Shown here: positions 1 through 10,687 of the stretch, piece by piece
Layout of the letters: each line of letters starts with the position of its first letter
Position numbering within the stretch: position 1 is the first letter of the stretch
NCBI GenBank assembly: GCA_022509005.1
Contig: JAFLUC010000003.1
Location: forward strand, 1-62,646
DNA length: 62,646 nt
Source: Oscillospiraceae bacterium
GTDB taxonomy: Bacteria; Bacillota; Clostridia; UBA1381
Direction of reading: 5' to 3'
The notes under the pieces: model-generated
What the model was told of the DNA's origin: nothing
What the model saw: only the letters and a program-made list of their open reading frames with translations
Databases searched by the model: none
Translations under genes and position numbers: made by a program

Positions 1-3000
1 AAGACTGAGGGGGTTACGCTGTGCGGACTTCTTGAGCATAAGCACTCAGAGCTTTGTTATAATGAAGATGGCGAGTCTGTATGCGAGATTGTTGAGCATA
101 ACCACTCTAAGGTCTGCTATGATATATCGCTGCTTGCACTTGATCCTGGAAATAATCATGTCATTACCGAGGGTGACGGCTGGGTGATTACCGTAAATTC
201 CGATGCTACATATACTCTGACATATAGCGGAAAGATTATCCCAAGCAACTTTATGTGGACTCCGGAGGTGTCGCCATATAAAAATAACATTTCAAAACTG
301 GTTATAAAAGGCAGTGTAGAGCAGATAGAGGAAAGTGCTTTTGAAGGCATTGAATATCTTGAAACTGTAGAGGTCGAAGAAAACCATAAATTAACAAGAA
401 TAGCACAAAAAGCATTTAAGAACTGTACAAGACTTAAAGCCATAAATCTTGAAAATTTTAAGGCTCTTCAGATACTGGGCAGCAATAATAATAGCGGCTC
501 AGCTGCTTACGACGGAGAAACGTTCAGAAACACAGGGCTTACACAGATAACAATTCCTTCAACAGTCTATCATATTAAAAGTGATACCTTCAGAGGCTGC
601 ACAAAGCTTGTAAATGTACATTTTGAGGAAAATCATATTTCAGGGGATGGTAGTTTCTATCTGGATATGGGTGCTTTTGCGGAATGTGCGGCCTTGGAGA
701 GTATTGATCTGACAAATGTTAAAATGAAAGGAAAGCGCTTTTTGTTTCGAGACAGAGGCGACTATAGTGTAGGTGTTTTTATGGGCTGTACATCTCTTAA
801 GGAGATAGAAATGCCCGAAAACCTTGACGGGTCCATGGCCTATATGTTTAAAGGCTGTACATCTCTTGAAAAAATAGTATTTAATGGAACTAACGAATTG
901 AAGTATCAGATGGATACAAATTTTACTGAGTTTATTACCGGTACAAAGGTAAGAGAGCTTGATTTTTCTCAGCTATCGCTTGAGGCAACCTTAGAATCAG
1001 AGTTTTTGATTGAAGCAGATAGTCTTGAAACTCTTGTATTGCCTCAACATATAACTAACATTCAAAGCAATGCTATTGTAAGTTGTCCTAATCTTAAAAC
1101 AATAATATTTGATTCTGATCCGGACAATGGCAGCTATCCTAAGCTGGAGTCGATCGCAAGCAGAGCCTTTGCGGATAATACAGCTCTGACCGAAATAGAT
1201 CTGTATAATGCTATAAAGCTTAACGATATACGCTCTTCGGCTTTTGAGGGCTGTACATCTCTTGAAAGAGTGGTAATTCAGCCAAGACTTACTCTTATTG
1301 ACACAAACGTCTTTAAAAACTGTGTAAATCTTAAGGATGTTGTTGCCTATTATCCCAGTAATCAGAATAGTGCTTATACTTTTTATGACGGTGTTTTTGA
1401 GGGTGCCGGCAGATACAGACTGACCATCTCGGAGTATACCCGATTTGAGCGTGATATGTCATCTTTACTTTTTGTCGGTCCGAGTTTTGCAGGCTGGAGT
1501 ATGAATGTAGATGTACTCAAAGGATTGCTTGATCATGCGGACAGTCTGGCCTTTGACAAAAACTGTACGGCATTTACTGTAGGTACTGATGGAGCTTCTA
1601 CCGGGCTCAAAGCGCCTTTTGAAACAGGCGGAATATATTTTACTGACAGCCAGGGTAATTTATACAGAAGCAACGGCAAAGAGGCTGAGTTTGTATATGC
1701 GGCAAGAGATACAAAGGAGATCGTTATCCCCGAAACATTGGAATATGTTTCAAAGTCGTTTATGCCGTCGACCGGCTGTAGCTCAACATCTACTACAGTA
1801 AAGGTCACCTCGGTTGGTTCATATGCCTTTGACGGCAGTGACGCGGAAAAGGTTACATTCGAAAATATTGAAAATATTAAAAAAGTAGGTTCTTACGGCT
1901 TTGCGAATGCTACAGAATTAGGCGAAATAAACGGAAACACGACCGTAACCGAAGCGACGGATGCTTTTGGAGAAGCTTCTATAGGAAAGAATGCCTTTTT
2001 CAACACAGCACTTGCAGGTGATGTTGAGGAGAAAATATTTGAAACAGAAAATGCAGAACCTAAAGGACCAAATGATAAAAATATTACTATAATTGGCGGC
2101 GAGAATAACGATCAGAATGGTCTGCAGATTGTACTGAGCGATGCCAACCGTATCACAGATGAAGGAGAAAACAAAGGAAAATATTATACCGGTACCAACG
2201 CTGATTTTAATCTGGTTGTACCAAATCTGAATGACGGTGCAGTCTACAGAGTTTATATCAGGATAAATACAGACAAATACGGTGAGATAAAGATATCAGA
2301 TGTCGATAACTACAAATTTGAGCTTTGTTCCACCGACGATCCCTATATATTCTATTATGAGCTTCAGTCAAATGACATGAGTGAGACATTGAGACCCACC
2401 ATAAGCTTAAGCTATCCCAACTATATGCCGCCCGGTCTGAAGGCTCAGGTCTGGGGAGCAAGCCTTTTCGGAGACAGTATCGAAAATACAAAGAATCAGG
2501 TAATAGAACCGGGAACAGAATACTCGGATAAAAGTATAGTAACTTCGGATCAATATTTTGAGGTTGAGTGGACAACACGTTCAAAGACCTTTAAAGTAGA
2601 AAAAGAGAGAATCAACACAGACAATTTTGGCTTTGTATCTTCATCGGACGGAAAAAGCAGCGCTCTCAACGACCTGCAGTATTCGGTTACTTATAATACC
2701 CCGGATCAGTTCGCAGAAAACATAGGAAGTGATCTTGTAACCTATGTGGATTATACAGATATACTGACCCTGCCGAATGGACTTAAGTGGCGTAGCGGTC
2801 TCAGACCCGAGAACGGACGAGTAGCATTTGAGGGCGGCGAAGCAGTGCTTTATGCCCCCGATGAAACAGGAAAAGAATATGTTGTATGCAGGTTATCCAA
2901 CTTTGGACAGATTCTGAGTGTTTCTCTTGAAAAGAAAGAAGGTAATGCTTTTGCGGTGCACTGGAGAGTTTTAAATCCGAGCACTGTTTATGAGATATCT

Positions 3001-6000
3001 TCTCCTGAAAATGCTATTCTTGCTTTCGGTAATGATGTTATTCTTGCCGAGAATCTGGAAACAAATTACAAATTTACCGATATTACAAATTATATTGCTA
3101 CGGAAACTCACTATACCTTCTCTGATACAAAGCAATCTGAATGGACTACCAAATCAGAGCTGTATTCCGGCGAAGGAAGTATAAACATCATCAAGGAAAA
3201 GCTTAATACGCCCAAATATATGGGCGAAGATGCGGAGTATAAAATTACAATAAATAATCCTACTGCTTTTCCTTATGGTAAGATGGATAGGCTTGTAGAT
3301 GAGCTTTCTACAAGCGGGCGGCCATCTCAGTATATCAAGGCCGAAAATATGCAGAAGCTTTTTGATGGGCTTGACGGAGAGCTACTTACAATCACAATAA
3401 CAAATGCGGTGATTACTGCACCTGTAAGCGATACGGCAGTAGCTGTAGACGGCTATACCGAAGCTTCTCTTACGGCATCAAATACCGGTAAAGAGTCACG
3501 CTATAACGGTCTTGTAGAGACTGATGATGATCCAAATAATCCCACAAAGGGAGTGACTATTGAATTATCGAAGCGCAGCGATGGTTTGATTAACATACAC
3601 TTAAGCAAAGGTAAAAATATCACAGCAGGTAAGGGCGGAGACTATAGTGACATACAGTCGGCCTTAGATAGTCTGGCTTATATTGTGACTCAGACTGACT
3701 ATTACACTCTTACTTGGGATTATCCCGATGGGTATGAGTTCCCCGGAGGCGGTAAAAAGGAATATATAATTATCGCTACGGTTAAAAATTCTCTTATGAA
3801 TCTTTCACAGGGAGATCATATGTATCATTACAGCTGGCCGGGAGATAACGGGATTGATGCCTACAATGAGGCGACAATGTACCTCACAGACAATTCCAAG
3901 ATGGAGAGAAGTACATCTGAGGATACTTCCAGAGATATAAAGAAAGATCTGAGTATTGGTAAGATGGGTTATGTTGATGATGTACCATTTGTTTATAACA
4001 ACGGTGTTGAGGATATAACTCTTAGAATAAACGACGGCGATCTTATAGATTACAAGGTTAATCTTACTCACTGGGGCGACAGCTCATATGAAACTCTGCC
4101 TCTTGTAGATAAGATTTCCGGTATGCAAGTGCTTCTTGCCGGAGTAAAGGAAAATCCCTTTGCCACATGGACCTCGGGACTTGTCAGATATACAGATAAG
4201 GCCGGTAAGGAATACTATGTACTAAATAGAGAAGGAACATACAAGGGAGTATATCTGGGTGGTTATTATGCCGACACCGTAACTGTAAGCAAAGCGGACA
4301 GCGGACTTGAGACACTCATAAAGTACTATATTAAGGACACTGTTATCGGCAATCGCGAGTATACGTTTACATACAAGACTCTCTGCAGCCAGGAATATGC
4401 GGGAAATGAAAATACGAAAAAGTCCTACTCAATAGGCAATGAGGCATGGGCGAATGACTATCCCACTCATAGAATCTATACCCCAGTGTTTGTTAGTGGT
4501 TCAGCAATTAATTTTGATAAGAGCATATTAACGAAACGGGATAAATTCCTGCCTGCATTTGATGAGCTGGATCCCGATGATTTTATGACAATTTATCAGG
4601 GTAATAATGTTGTAACATACAGACTTCTTCTTGAAAATAAATTCCCTGATTCCGCTTCAATAACCGGTAAAGATATGTATGATATGCTTCCGTTTGCCGG
4701 TACTAAAACCGAATCGGGAAGTACTGTTCCTGTATTCGAGTGGAAGAAAGCGGAAAATATCTTCATAGAATATAACTGGGGAGAATCTGAGGTTACACTT
4801 AACGGAAACCCCTTTGCAGATGATGGCAGCGAATGGTCTATTGGTGATGAAAATCCAAACACTGAAATGCTGGATAGTGACAGAAGGGTAGTGGGACAGC
4901 AATATATTCTCTGGGATGAAAATCTCAACATAACGATCCCGGGAGGAGGAAAATCATACATCTATGTTACACTGACATTCCCCGACGATGATGATACATG
5001 GAACGCGTATTCAGCTGCCATAGGCGCCGGTACACTCATAAATACATTTTATGTTTATGATCTTCCGGAGTCTGTAAGGCACGCGCTTTCAAATCCGGGT
5101 AAGGCATTCTTACAGAAGGGTGTTTATGAAATAGGTCATTATATTAATGATGGAGATTACTGGTACAGCATTAAGTCGTATTTTATGGACAGTGACAGAT
5201 ATCATTATTCTAATAATACTGACTATGCCACAAGGAACGGTGACAGACATCCGAAGTACAGTAATAAAGTTGCAAATGTAGTTACTTATTATGTAATAAT
5301 TAAGAACAGCGGAGTCGGAAGACTGTATCTTTCACCTGTGTATGATGTGCTTCCCGAAGGCTTCAGATTTTTGTCAATGAGATGCCGTATCGGTAAAGAT
5401 GAGAGCCGGAGCGGGTGGTTCTATGTGGGTGGATTAAAGTCCGATGTTTATAGTGTGCCTACCCAGCATGGCGGCAGTGCGTACATAATAGCAGCTCCTG
5501 AGGGATATAATAAAAACGGAAATTGGCACAATCCCCAGGCGGCCGGTACATTTAAGTATACCAATGTATATTACGATGGAGAAACGCAGCTTACGGATGG
5601 AAGATACCGTGTCAAATTCTCTTTCAGGAATAACGATGGAGAAGCTAATGCCGGTTACGATCCGGCGAACGGAATGGTGTATCTTGAAGAAAATGAATTC
5701 ATCCAATTTGCTTATACTGTTTATACAGGAGATGCTGATTTAAGCGAGGCGGTAAACACTATTGCGATGGAATATATTGATTCAAGCAGCACAGGTGTTA
5801 CCGCAGATGAAGAGACCGGCGTAAATGTGTCTGATTACAACGGCAAGATGGCCAATGACGGTGACCGTAAGGTATGGGATGATAAAACAGCGGAAGAAGC
5901 AGGCTTTACGGAGCATAATCAATATAATGAAAGCAGCGAAAAGCAGTGGCTTGTATCAGATGTTACCATATACAAAGGAGAGCAGTCTCCGGGTATTACA

Positions 6001-8433
6001 AAAGAGGTGAAGTCACCTATTGCAGATGCGGAGGAGCCTGTTGACTGGACTGTTACAGCTCATAATAATGGCGGTACCGGAGCAATAAACAAATATCATA
6101 TTACAGATACAGTAGAAAGCCCCTTCCGGTTTGAGGGCGACGTAAAATATTCTGTTTTTGCTTCCGATCTTCCTATTAAATTTGATGGTGAGGAAACAAG
6201 GGCACAGCTTGTGGCCGGTCATAAACAAGAGCAGGATGGCGGTACAAATGTGTATAAAGACGAAAGCACTCTTTTCACAATAAAAAGAGAAGGTAAGGAC
6301 ACGGTAAAGCTTGCTCTTAACGGATCCCTAAACCCGAATAGGGATCTGACTCTGACAGTAAACGGTGATCCCGTAACCTTTAAAGTAAGTACGCGTGAAG
6401 AGGCAGAAAAGTCCTATACGGATTGTAATATCTCGGTACAGATAAAGCGCGGTCCCGACAAGGAAAAGGTAGACAGCAACGGAAATCCTGTAAAGGACTC
6501 AAATGGTGATCCGATATATATGCCCGGTGACGAGACCCTTATAATCTATTTTAATGATCATGGATGGTCAATTCCGGCAGGAGGCGAGGGCAAATTGCTG
6601 CTCTCAACGACAATTCCGGAGGAATATAAAAAAGGAACGACGGGGATATACAATAACAATGCAAGGCTTCTGCCTGATAATAAGGATTTCAATGCCGGTA
6701 ATATTACTCAGGGTAAATATGTAGATGATGAAGACTTCGGCAGCGGTGTTGAGAATTCAGCTCTGGTTAGTCTTATAACAGGTGCTCCATCAAGCGCATA
6801 TAAGGAAATCCATGAGGTTGAAAACCCCAGCAATTACGCTTCATCACAAAGCAGCAATAACTCTATTTTCCTTGATAGTAAGGATAAGATATTTACATAT
6901 ACTCTTACAGTTATCAATGAAGGCAAAAATGCTGAGCCTATGAAAGCTCTTACCATCATTGATAACCTTCCTGAGATATCCGACGGTAATACACTGGCTC
7001 CGGTAAACGGGCGAGCAAGTGAGTTTAAGGTAAGGCTGGCGAATAGTCTTGATCCTAAGGTATATGTTATACCGAAAGGCGGAACACTCGAGACAGCAAC
7101 ACCTCTTGACCCAAAGTATTACACTATATCTTTCAGTAACAAGAACGGTCTTGCGGGTAATAATTATAAACCTGGGGACTGGAACGGTGAAGAATCATGG
7201 AGCAGCACATACAATGAGGATACCCGCTCAGTAAGACTTATTATTAAAGCGCCAAATCCCGATGAATTTGTCATACCTGCCGATGGTACTGTAAAATTCT
7301 GCTTCAATGCCATGATTGATGAGCATGAGTATGATGAAGGTACTGATTCCGATCACAAGTTTCTTGCCGACCCGGCGGAGATTGCATGGAATTCTTTCGG
7401 CTACAGCTATGATACAAGCGGATTTTCAGCAATAATGGCTTCCACTCCAAAGGTAGGTATTCAGATACCGGCTATGCCTAATATCAAAAAGAGAATTGTA
7501 ACAAGTAAGGATGAACCTGCCGGTGCGGCAGCAGATGAGACTTTCACGTTTGTTATATATAAGGGCGACCGTGTTGGATTTAACGACTATACCAAGCTTG
7601 ATGCTGTTGAGGCAGAACTGGCTGGTTTAGGCAGAGAATTTACTGTAGTAAAGCTTAGAGTACCAGCGGGCGAGAGTGAATCAGAGACAGTGATGCTTGA
7701 TGGGGAAAGCTTCAAGGTTTATAAAAATGATAACGGCAAATATGTACCGGATGATAACATGCCTTGGGAATGGATAAAAGACGAAACCTATAATGCTGTG
7801 GAGATTTTAGATTTTGATGACTATTACAGCTTTAGCGGTATAGGCGGAGATTTTGACAGTAAGTCTAACAATATCTCTTTCGCTTATAATATGTCTCACA
7901 ATCAAGAGCTTGTATTTAAGAATTCAGTTCCGGACTGGAGTATTAGTATTTATAAGTTTGATGAAAACAATAAGAATGTAGCCCTTGATGGTGCTGTCTT
8001 TGGTCTATATTCTGTAGACCCGGATGACAGTATGCTGCCTGAGGATATCGAAAATCTGTGCGCAGAGCTCGGTATGAATTCTGTGCCCGAAACAAGGACA
8101 GAGAATAATGTCACGTACTATCTTTCCGATTATGCTGTAACTGTTAATGGCAAGATAGAATGGCCGGAGCTTACAAAAGATTCATATATTATTTATGAGC
8201 TCAAGGCTCCCGACGGCTATTATGTCAAAGCTGATGTGAATCATCTATTCACTCGTGTGGATGCTAAAAAAACAGATTATGCGTCAATGGCGAGCGTTTA
8301 TAATGCACACATTCCTGAACTTCCTTCTACCGGAGGTAAGGGGTTCTCAGCAGCAATACAAATTTTAGGCGCATTTATGTTTTTATTTGGTGTACTGTTT
8401 TTCAGAAAAAGATATATAAAATCTTCATTGTAA
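1..8433 (+). CDS. Giant LPXTG-anchored surface protein, BspA-like LRR and SpaA-type domains (5' partial)
   Basis: The reading frame is open from base 1, so the gene starts upstream and at least 2,810 residues are present. The first 45 codons hold Cys/His repeats of the EHxHSxxCY type seen in Firmicutes surface proteins. BspA-like LRR_5 repeats (FxxCTSLexI pattern) follow at about nt 250-1450 and 1690-2030. Next come long Asn/Gly/Asp-rich beta-sandwich-like segments, including DUF11-like stretches near nt 6000 and 6800. A SpaA/Cna-B-like domain (about nt 7930-8290) carries the ELKAPDGYY motif. The C-terminus has a sortase signal, LPSTG at nt 8320-8334, then a hydrophobic segment and RKR tail. 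It is probably a wall-anchored adhesin. The ligand is unknown. Confidence 0.9.
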   Translation, partial: KTEGVTLCGLLEHKHSELCYNEDGESVCEIVEHNHSKVCYDISLLALDPGNNHVITEGDGWVITVNSDATYTLTYSGKIIPSNFMWTPEVSPYKNNISKLVIKGSVEQIEESAFEGIEYLETVEVEENHKLTRIAQKAFKNCTRLKAINLENFKALQILGSNNNSGSAAYDGETFRNTGLTQITIPSTVYHIKSDTFRGCTKLVNVHFEENHISGDGSFYLDMGAFAECAALESIDLTNVKMKGKRFLFRDRGDYSVGVFMGCTSLKEIEMPENLDGSMAYMFKGCTSLEKIVFNGTNELKYQMDTNFTEFITGTKVRELDFSQLSLEATLESEFLIEADSLETLVLPQHITNIQSNAIVSCPNLKTIIFDSDPDNGSYPKLESIASRAFADNTALTEIDLYNAIKLNDIRSSAFEGCTSLERVVIQPRLTLIDTNVFKNCVNLKDVVAYYPSNQNSAYTFYDGVFEGAGRYRLTISEYTRFERDMSSLLFVGPSFAGWSMNVDVLKGLLDHADSLAFDKNCTAFTVGTDGASTGLKAPFETGGIYFTDSQGNLYRSNGKEAEFVYAARDTKEIVIPETLEYVSKSFMPSTGCSSTSTTVKVTSVGSYAFDGSDAEKVTFENIENIKKVGSYGFANATELGEINGNTTVTEATDAFGEASIGKNAFFNTALAGDVEEKIFETENAEPKGPNDKNITIIGGENNDQNGLQIVLSDANRITDEGENKGKYYTGTNADFNLVVPNLNDGAVYRVYIRINTDKYGEIKISDVDNYKFELCSTDDPYIFYYELQSNDMSETLRPTISLSYPNYMPPGLKAQVWGASLFGDSIENTKNQVIEPGTEYSDKSIVTSDQYFEVEWTTRSKTFKVEKERINTDNFGFVSSSDGKSSALNDLQYSVTYNTPDQFAENIGSDLVTYVDYTDILTLPNGLKWRSGLRPENGRVAFEGGEAVLYAPDETGKEYVVCRLSNFGQILSVSLEKKEGNAFAVHWRVLNPSTVYEISSPENAILAFGNDVILAENLETNYKFTDITNYIATETHYTFSDTKQSEWTTKSELYSGEGSINIIKEKLNTPKYMGEDAEYKITINNPTAFPYGKMDRLVDELSTSGRPSQYIKAENMQKLFDGLDGELLTITITNAVITAPVSDTAVAVDGYTEASLTASNTGKESRYNGLVETDDDPNNPTKGVTIELSKRSDGLINIHLSKGKNITAGKGGDYSDIQSALDSLAYIVTQTDYYTLTWDYPDGYEFPGGGKKEYIIIATVKNSLMNLSQGDHMYHYSWPGDNGIDAYNEATMYLTDNSKMERSTSEDTSRDIKKDLSIGKMGYVDDVPFVYNNGVEDITLRINDGDLIDYKVNLTHWGDSSYETLPLVDKISGMQVLLAGVKENPFATWTSGLVRYTDKAGKEYYVLNREGTYKGVYLGGYYADTVTVSKADSGLETLIKYYIKDTVIGNREYTFTYKTLCSQEYAGNENTKKSYSIGNEAWANDYPTHRIYTPVFVSGSAINFDKSILTKRDKFLPAFDELDPDDFMTIYQGNNVVTYRLLLENKFPDSASITGKDMYDMLPFAGTKTESGSTVPVFEWKKAENIFIEYNWGESEVTLNGNPFADDGSEWSIGDENPNTEMLDSDRRVVGQQYILWDENLNITIPGGGKSYIYVTLTFPDDDDTWNAYSAAIGAGTLINTFYVYDLPESVRHALSNPGKAFLQKGVYEIGHYINDGDYWYSIKSYFMDSDRYHYSNNTDYATRNGDRHPKYSNKVANVVTYYVIIKNSGVGRLYLSPVYDVLPEGFRFLSMRCRIGKDESRSGWFYVGGLKSDVYSVPTQHGGSAYIIAAPEGYNKNGNWHNPQAAGTFKYTNVYYDGETQLTDGRYRVKFSFRNNDGEANAGYDPANGMVYLEENEFIQFAYTVYTGDADLSEAVNTIAMEYIDSSSTGVTADEETGVNVSDYNGKMANDGDRKVWDDKTAEEAGFTEHNQYNESSEKQWLVSDVTIYKGEQSPGITKEVKSPIADAEEPVDWTVTAHNNGGTGAINKYHITDTVESPFRFEGDVKYSVFASDLPIKFDGEETRAQLVAGHKQEQDGGTNVYKDESTLFTIKREGKDTVKLALNGSLNPNRDLTLTVNGDPVTFKVSTREEAEKSYTDCNISVQIKRGPDKEKVDSNGNPVKDSNGDPIYMPGDETLIIYFNDHGWSIPAGGEGKLLLSTTIPEEYKKGTTGIYNNNARLLPDNKDFNAGNITQGKYVDDEDFGSGVENSALVSLITGAPSSAYKEIHEVENPSNYASSQSSNNSIFLDSKDKIFTYTLTVINEGKNAEPMKALTIIDNLPEISDGNTLAPVNGRASEFKVRLANSLDPKVYVIPKGGTLETATPLDPKYYTISFSNKNGLAGNNYKPGDWNGEESWSSTYNEDTRSVRLIIKAPNPDEFVIPADGTVKFCFNAMIDEHEYDEGTDSDHKFLADPAEIAWNSFGYSYDTSGFSAIMASTPKVGIQIPAMPNIKKRIVTSKDEPAGAAADETFTFVIYKGDRVGFNDYTKLDAVEAELAGLGREFTVVKLRVPAGESESETVMLDGESFKVYKNDNGKYVPDDNMPWEWIKDETYNAVEILDFDDYYSFSGIGGDFDSKSNNISFAYNMSHNQELVFKNSVPDWSISIYKFDENNKNVALDGAVFGLYSVDPDDSMLPEDIENLCAELGMNSVPETRTENNVTYYLSDYAVTVNGKIEWPELTKDSYIIYELKAPDGYYVKADVNHLFTRVDAKKTDYASMASVYNAHIPELPSTGGKGFSAAIQILGAFMFLFGVLFFRKRYIKSSL

Positions 8434-8506
8434 ATAAGCAGCAGGATAAGGGGGGTAGTATACTATAATTATATATAGTAAGTTTACAGGACAGGAGAAA
8501 CAAAAT

Positions 8507-9385
8507 ATGACAAAGAAAATAAAATACAGTCAAGAATATTTGACAGGAGAACGGGCTCTTTTTCAAGGAGAAGATATGCGTATTATCGATACCATTTTTG
8601 CTGATGGTGAATCTCCCCTGAAGGAAAGTCATGATATAGAACTGATTGGCTGTATGTTTAAATGGAAATATCCGCTCTGGTATTCGAAGAATATAATTGC
8701 TAAAAACTGCACATGGTTTGAAATGGGACGTGCAGGTGTGTGGTACACTAAAAATATAACGGTAGAGGATTCAGCTGTTGAAGCACCTAAAAATTTCCGG
8801 CACTGTGAGAATATCATATTGAAAAATGTGTCATTTCCAAACGCGGAGGAAACATTATGGAACTGTGACGGCATTTCCATGGAGCGCATTACTGCTAAGG
8901 GCGATTATTTTGCAATGAACAGTAAAAATATAAAAGTTTCGGATTTAACCCTATATGGTAATTACTCATTTGACGGTGCGGAAAATGTAGAAATACACAG
9001 CTCGCGGCTGCTGTCAAAAGACGCGTTCTGGAACAGCGAAAACGTGACGGTGTACGATTCGTTCATTTCCGGTGAATATCTTGGATGGAATGCGAAGAAT
9101 CTGACGTTCGTTAACTGTACAATTGAAAGCTTGCAGGGACTTTGTTACATTGATAATCTTGTCATGAAAAATTGTAAACTGATAAATACAACGCTTGCTT
9201 TTGAATATTCTACAGTGAATGCAGATATTATAGGAAAAATTGACAGCGTAATGAATCCGTCAGGAGGTATAATACGGGCAGACTCAATAGCTGAACTGAT
9301 AATCGAAAAGGATAAAGTGGATCCGGGCAAGACGAAAATTGTATGCAGACAGGAGGAAAATAAAATAAAATGTGTATCTACATAA
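8507..9385 (+). CDS. DUF3737 family right-handed beta-helix protein
   Basis: This 292-aa protein has no signal peptide. It consists almost entirely of short repeated strands ending in Asn/Cys (patterns such as SKNI, SENV, AKNL about every 20 residues), as expected of a parallel beta-helix. It matches the DUF3737 family as I know it, including the N-terminal segment YLTGERALFQ and the repeated WY/WN motifs. The start ATG is preceded by AGGAGAAA. The stop lies 25 bases before the next gene, a MalY/PatB enzyme, a pairing commonly seen for DUF3737. The molecular function is unknown. Cytoplasmic location is inferred from the missing export signal. Confidence 0.85.
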   Translation: MTKKIKYSQEYLTGERALFQGEDMRIIDTIFADGESPLKESHDIELIGCMFKWKYPLWYSKNIIAKNCTWFEMGRAGVWYTKNITVEDSAVEAPKNFRHCENIILKNVSFPNAEETLWNCDGISMERITAKGDYFAMNSKNIKVSDLTLYGNYSFDGAENVEIHSSRLLSKDAFWNSENVTVYDSFISGEYLGWNAKNLTFVNCTIESLQGLCYIDNLVMKNCKLINTTLAFEYSTVNADIIGKIDSVMNPSGGIIRADSIAELIIEKDKVDPGKTKIVCRQEENKIKCVST

Positions 9386-9410
9386 CCCTTAAGGAGATGG
9401 AGAATTTATT

Positions 9411-10586
9411 ATGAAATACAATTTTGACACACCGGTAAATCGAAGAAATACAAATTCACTAAAGTGGGAGGTTGAGCAAAACGAGCTTCCAATGTGGGTG
9501 GCAGATATGGATTTTCAGACCGCGCCTGAGGTTAGAGAGACCATTTTAGAGCGAGCGTCTCACGGTGTTTTCGGATACTCTATAGTTCCGGATGAATGGT
9601 ATCAGGCATATATCAGCTGGTGGCAAAAGAAACATAAATTCTCTATAGAAAAGGATTGGCTTGTTTTCTGCACGGGCGTTGTTCCGGCTATTTCAAGTGC
9701 GGTACGTAAATTGACAACTCCTGCCGAAAAGGTACTTATACAGACTCCGGTTTATAATATCTTTTTTAATTCTATTCTTAATAATGGCCGGCAAGTGCTT
9801 GAGAGCAGTCTGAAATATAGTGACGGACTGTATGGAATTAACTTTGATGATCTGGAAGAAAAGCTGTCAGATCCGCAGACATCACTGATGATTTTATGTA
9901 ACCCACATAATCCTGTTGGGAAATTATGGGACAAGGAGACGTTAGAAAAAATAGGCGAACTATGCTGGAAATATAATGTAGTGGTGTTGTCTGATGAGAT
10001 TCACTGCGATCTTACCGATCCGGGTACTGACTATATTCCGTTCGCGTCTGTATCAGAGAAATGCAGAGAAAACAGCATTACCTGTATCGCGCCTACAAAG
10101 GCGTTTAACCTGGCAGGATTGCAGACAGCGTCAGTAGTGGTTCCTAATGCTTTTTTGCGGCATAAGATCTGGCGCGCACTCAACACCGATGAGGTGGCTG
10201 AACCGAATGCCTTTGCGGTAGATGCCGCAATTGCCGCGTTTACAAAAGGCGAAGCATGGCTTGAAGAGCTGCGCCAATATATTTTTGAGAACAAAAAGAT
10301 AACCGTTGAATTTGTGAAAGAAAAAATCCCGCAGCTGCGGGTTGTGCCTTCCCAGGCGACTTATTTATTATGGTTGGATTGTTCGGATATGAAAGGATAC
10401 GCGGCTGAAGCTGCACAATATATAAGAGATACTACAGGTTTATATCTTTCAGAAGGCAGCCAATATGGACATTCAGGCGATAGCTTCCTGAGAATAAATA
10501 TTGCCTGTCCGCGCTCTGTGCTAAAAGACGGATTGTCGCGATTAGCGGAAGGAATTAAATCATATGAGGCTCAGATTTCAAACTGA
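9411..10586 (+). CDS. MalY/PatB family PLP-dependent aminotransferase (probable cystathionine beta-lyase)
   Basis: This 391-aa fold-type I PLP enzyme begins with the characteristic YNFDTPVNRRNTNSLKW region. It has the NPHNPVG motif, the SDEIHCDL segment that positions the cofactor, and the Schiff-base lysine K230 in the motif APTKAFNLAGLQ. The family cleaves C-S bonds of cystathionine or related thiols to give homocysteine, pyruvate and ammonia. Some members are regulators or aminotransferases. The start ATG is preceded by AAGGAGATGG. It forms a two-gene operon with the DUF3737 gene and ends at a strong hairpin terminator. The physiological substrate cannot be told from sequence. Confidence 0.9.
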   Translation: MKYNFDTPVNRRNTNSLKWEVEQNELPMWVADMDFQTAPEVRETILERASHGVFGYSIVPDEWYQAYISWWQKKHKFSIEKDWLVFCTGVVPAISSAVRKLTTPAEKVLIQTPVYNIFFNSILNNGRQVLESSLKYSDGLYGINFDDLEEKLSDPQTSLMILCNPHNPVGKLWDKETLEKIGELCWKYNVVVLSDEIHCDLTDPGTDYIPFASVSEKCRENSITCIAPTKAFNLAGLQTASVVVPNAFLRHKIWRALNTDEVAEPNAFAVDAAIAAFTKGEAWLEELRQYIFENKKITVEFVKEKIPQLRVVPSQATYLLWLDCSDMKGYAAEAAQYIRDTTGLYLSEGSQYGHSGDSFLRINIACPRSVLKDGLSRLAEGIKSYEAQISN

Positions 10587-10590
10587 TGTC

Positions 10591-10620
10591 AAACGGATAG
10601 AGCAATAGCCCTATCCGTTT
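10591..10620 (+). terminator. Terminator of the DUF3737-malY operon
   Basis: A perfect 10-bp stem (AAACGGATAG / CTATCCGTTT) with a 10-base loop lies 4 bases after the malY stop codon and runs into TTTATTATT. Confidence 0.8.
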
Positions 10621-10621
10621 A

Positions 10622-10648
10622 TTATTGCATTTGCGAAGCAAATCCGCA
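10622..10648. repeat. 27-bp dispersed repeat with GAA-loop palindrome, copy 1
   Basis: A 27-base sequence containing ATTTGC-GAA-GCAAAT lies between two terminators facing each other at a convergent gene junction. An identical 27-base copy is at 31408-31434, at another convergent junction (spo0A and the phospholipase-like gene). Confidence 0.8.
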
Positions 10649-10651
10649 GAA

Positions 10652-10680
10652 AACCCACGAGACTCGATGTCTCGTGGGTT
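10652..10680 (-). terminator. Terminator of the MATE gene
   Basis: A perfect 10-bp stem (AACCCACGAG / CTCGTGGGTT) with a 9-base loop lies just past the stop of the minus-strand MATE gene. On the minus strand it is followed by TTTTC. Confidence 0.75.
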
Positions 10681-10687
10681 CTCCTTG

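Noticed and set aside
184..186. GTG 184 as start of the giant surface protein
   Set aside because: The same frame is open back to base 1 and carries a typical Cys/His repeat. There is no ribosome-binding site at 184.
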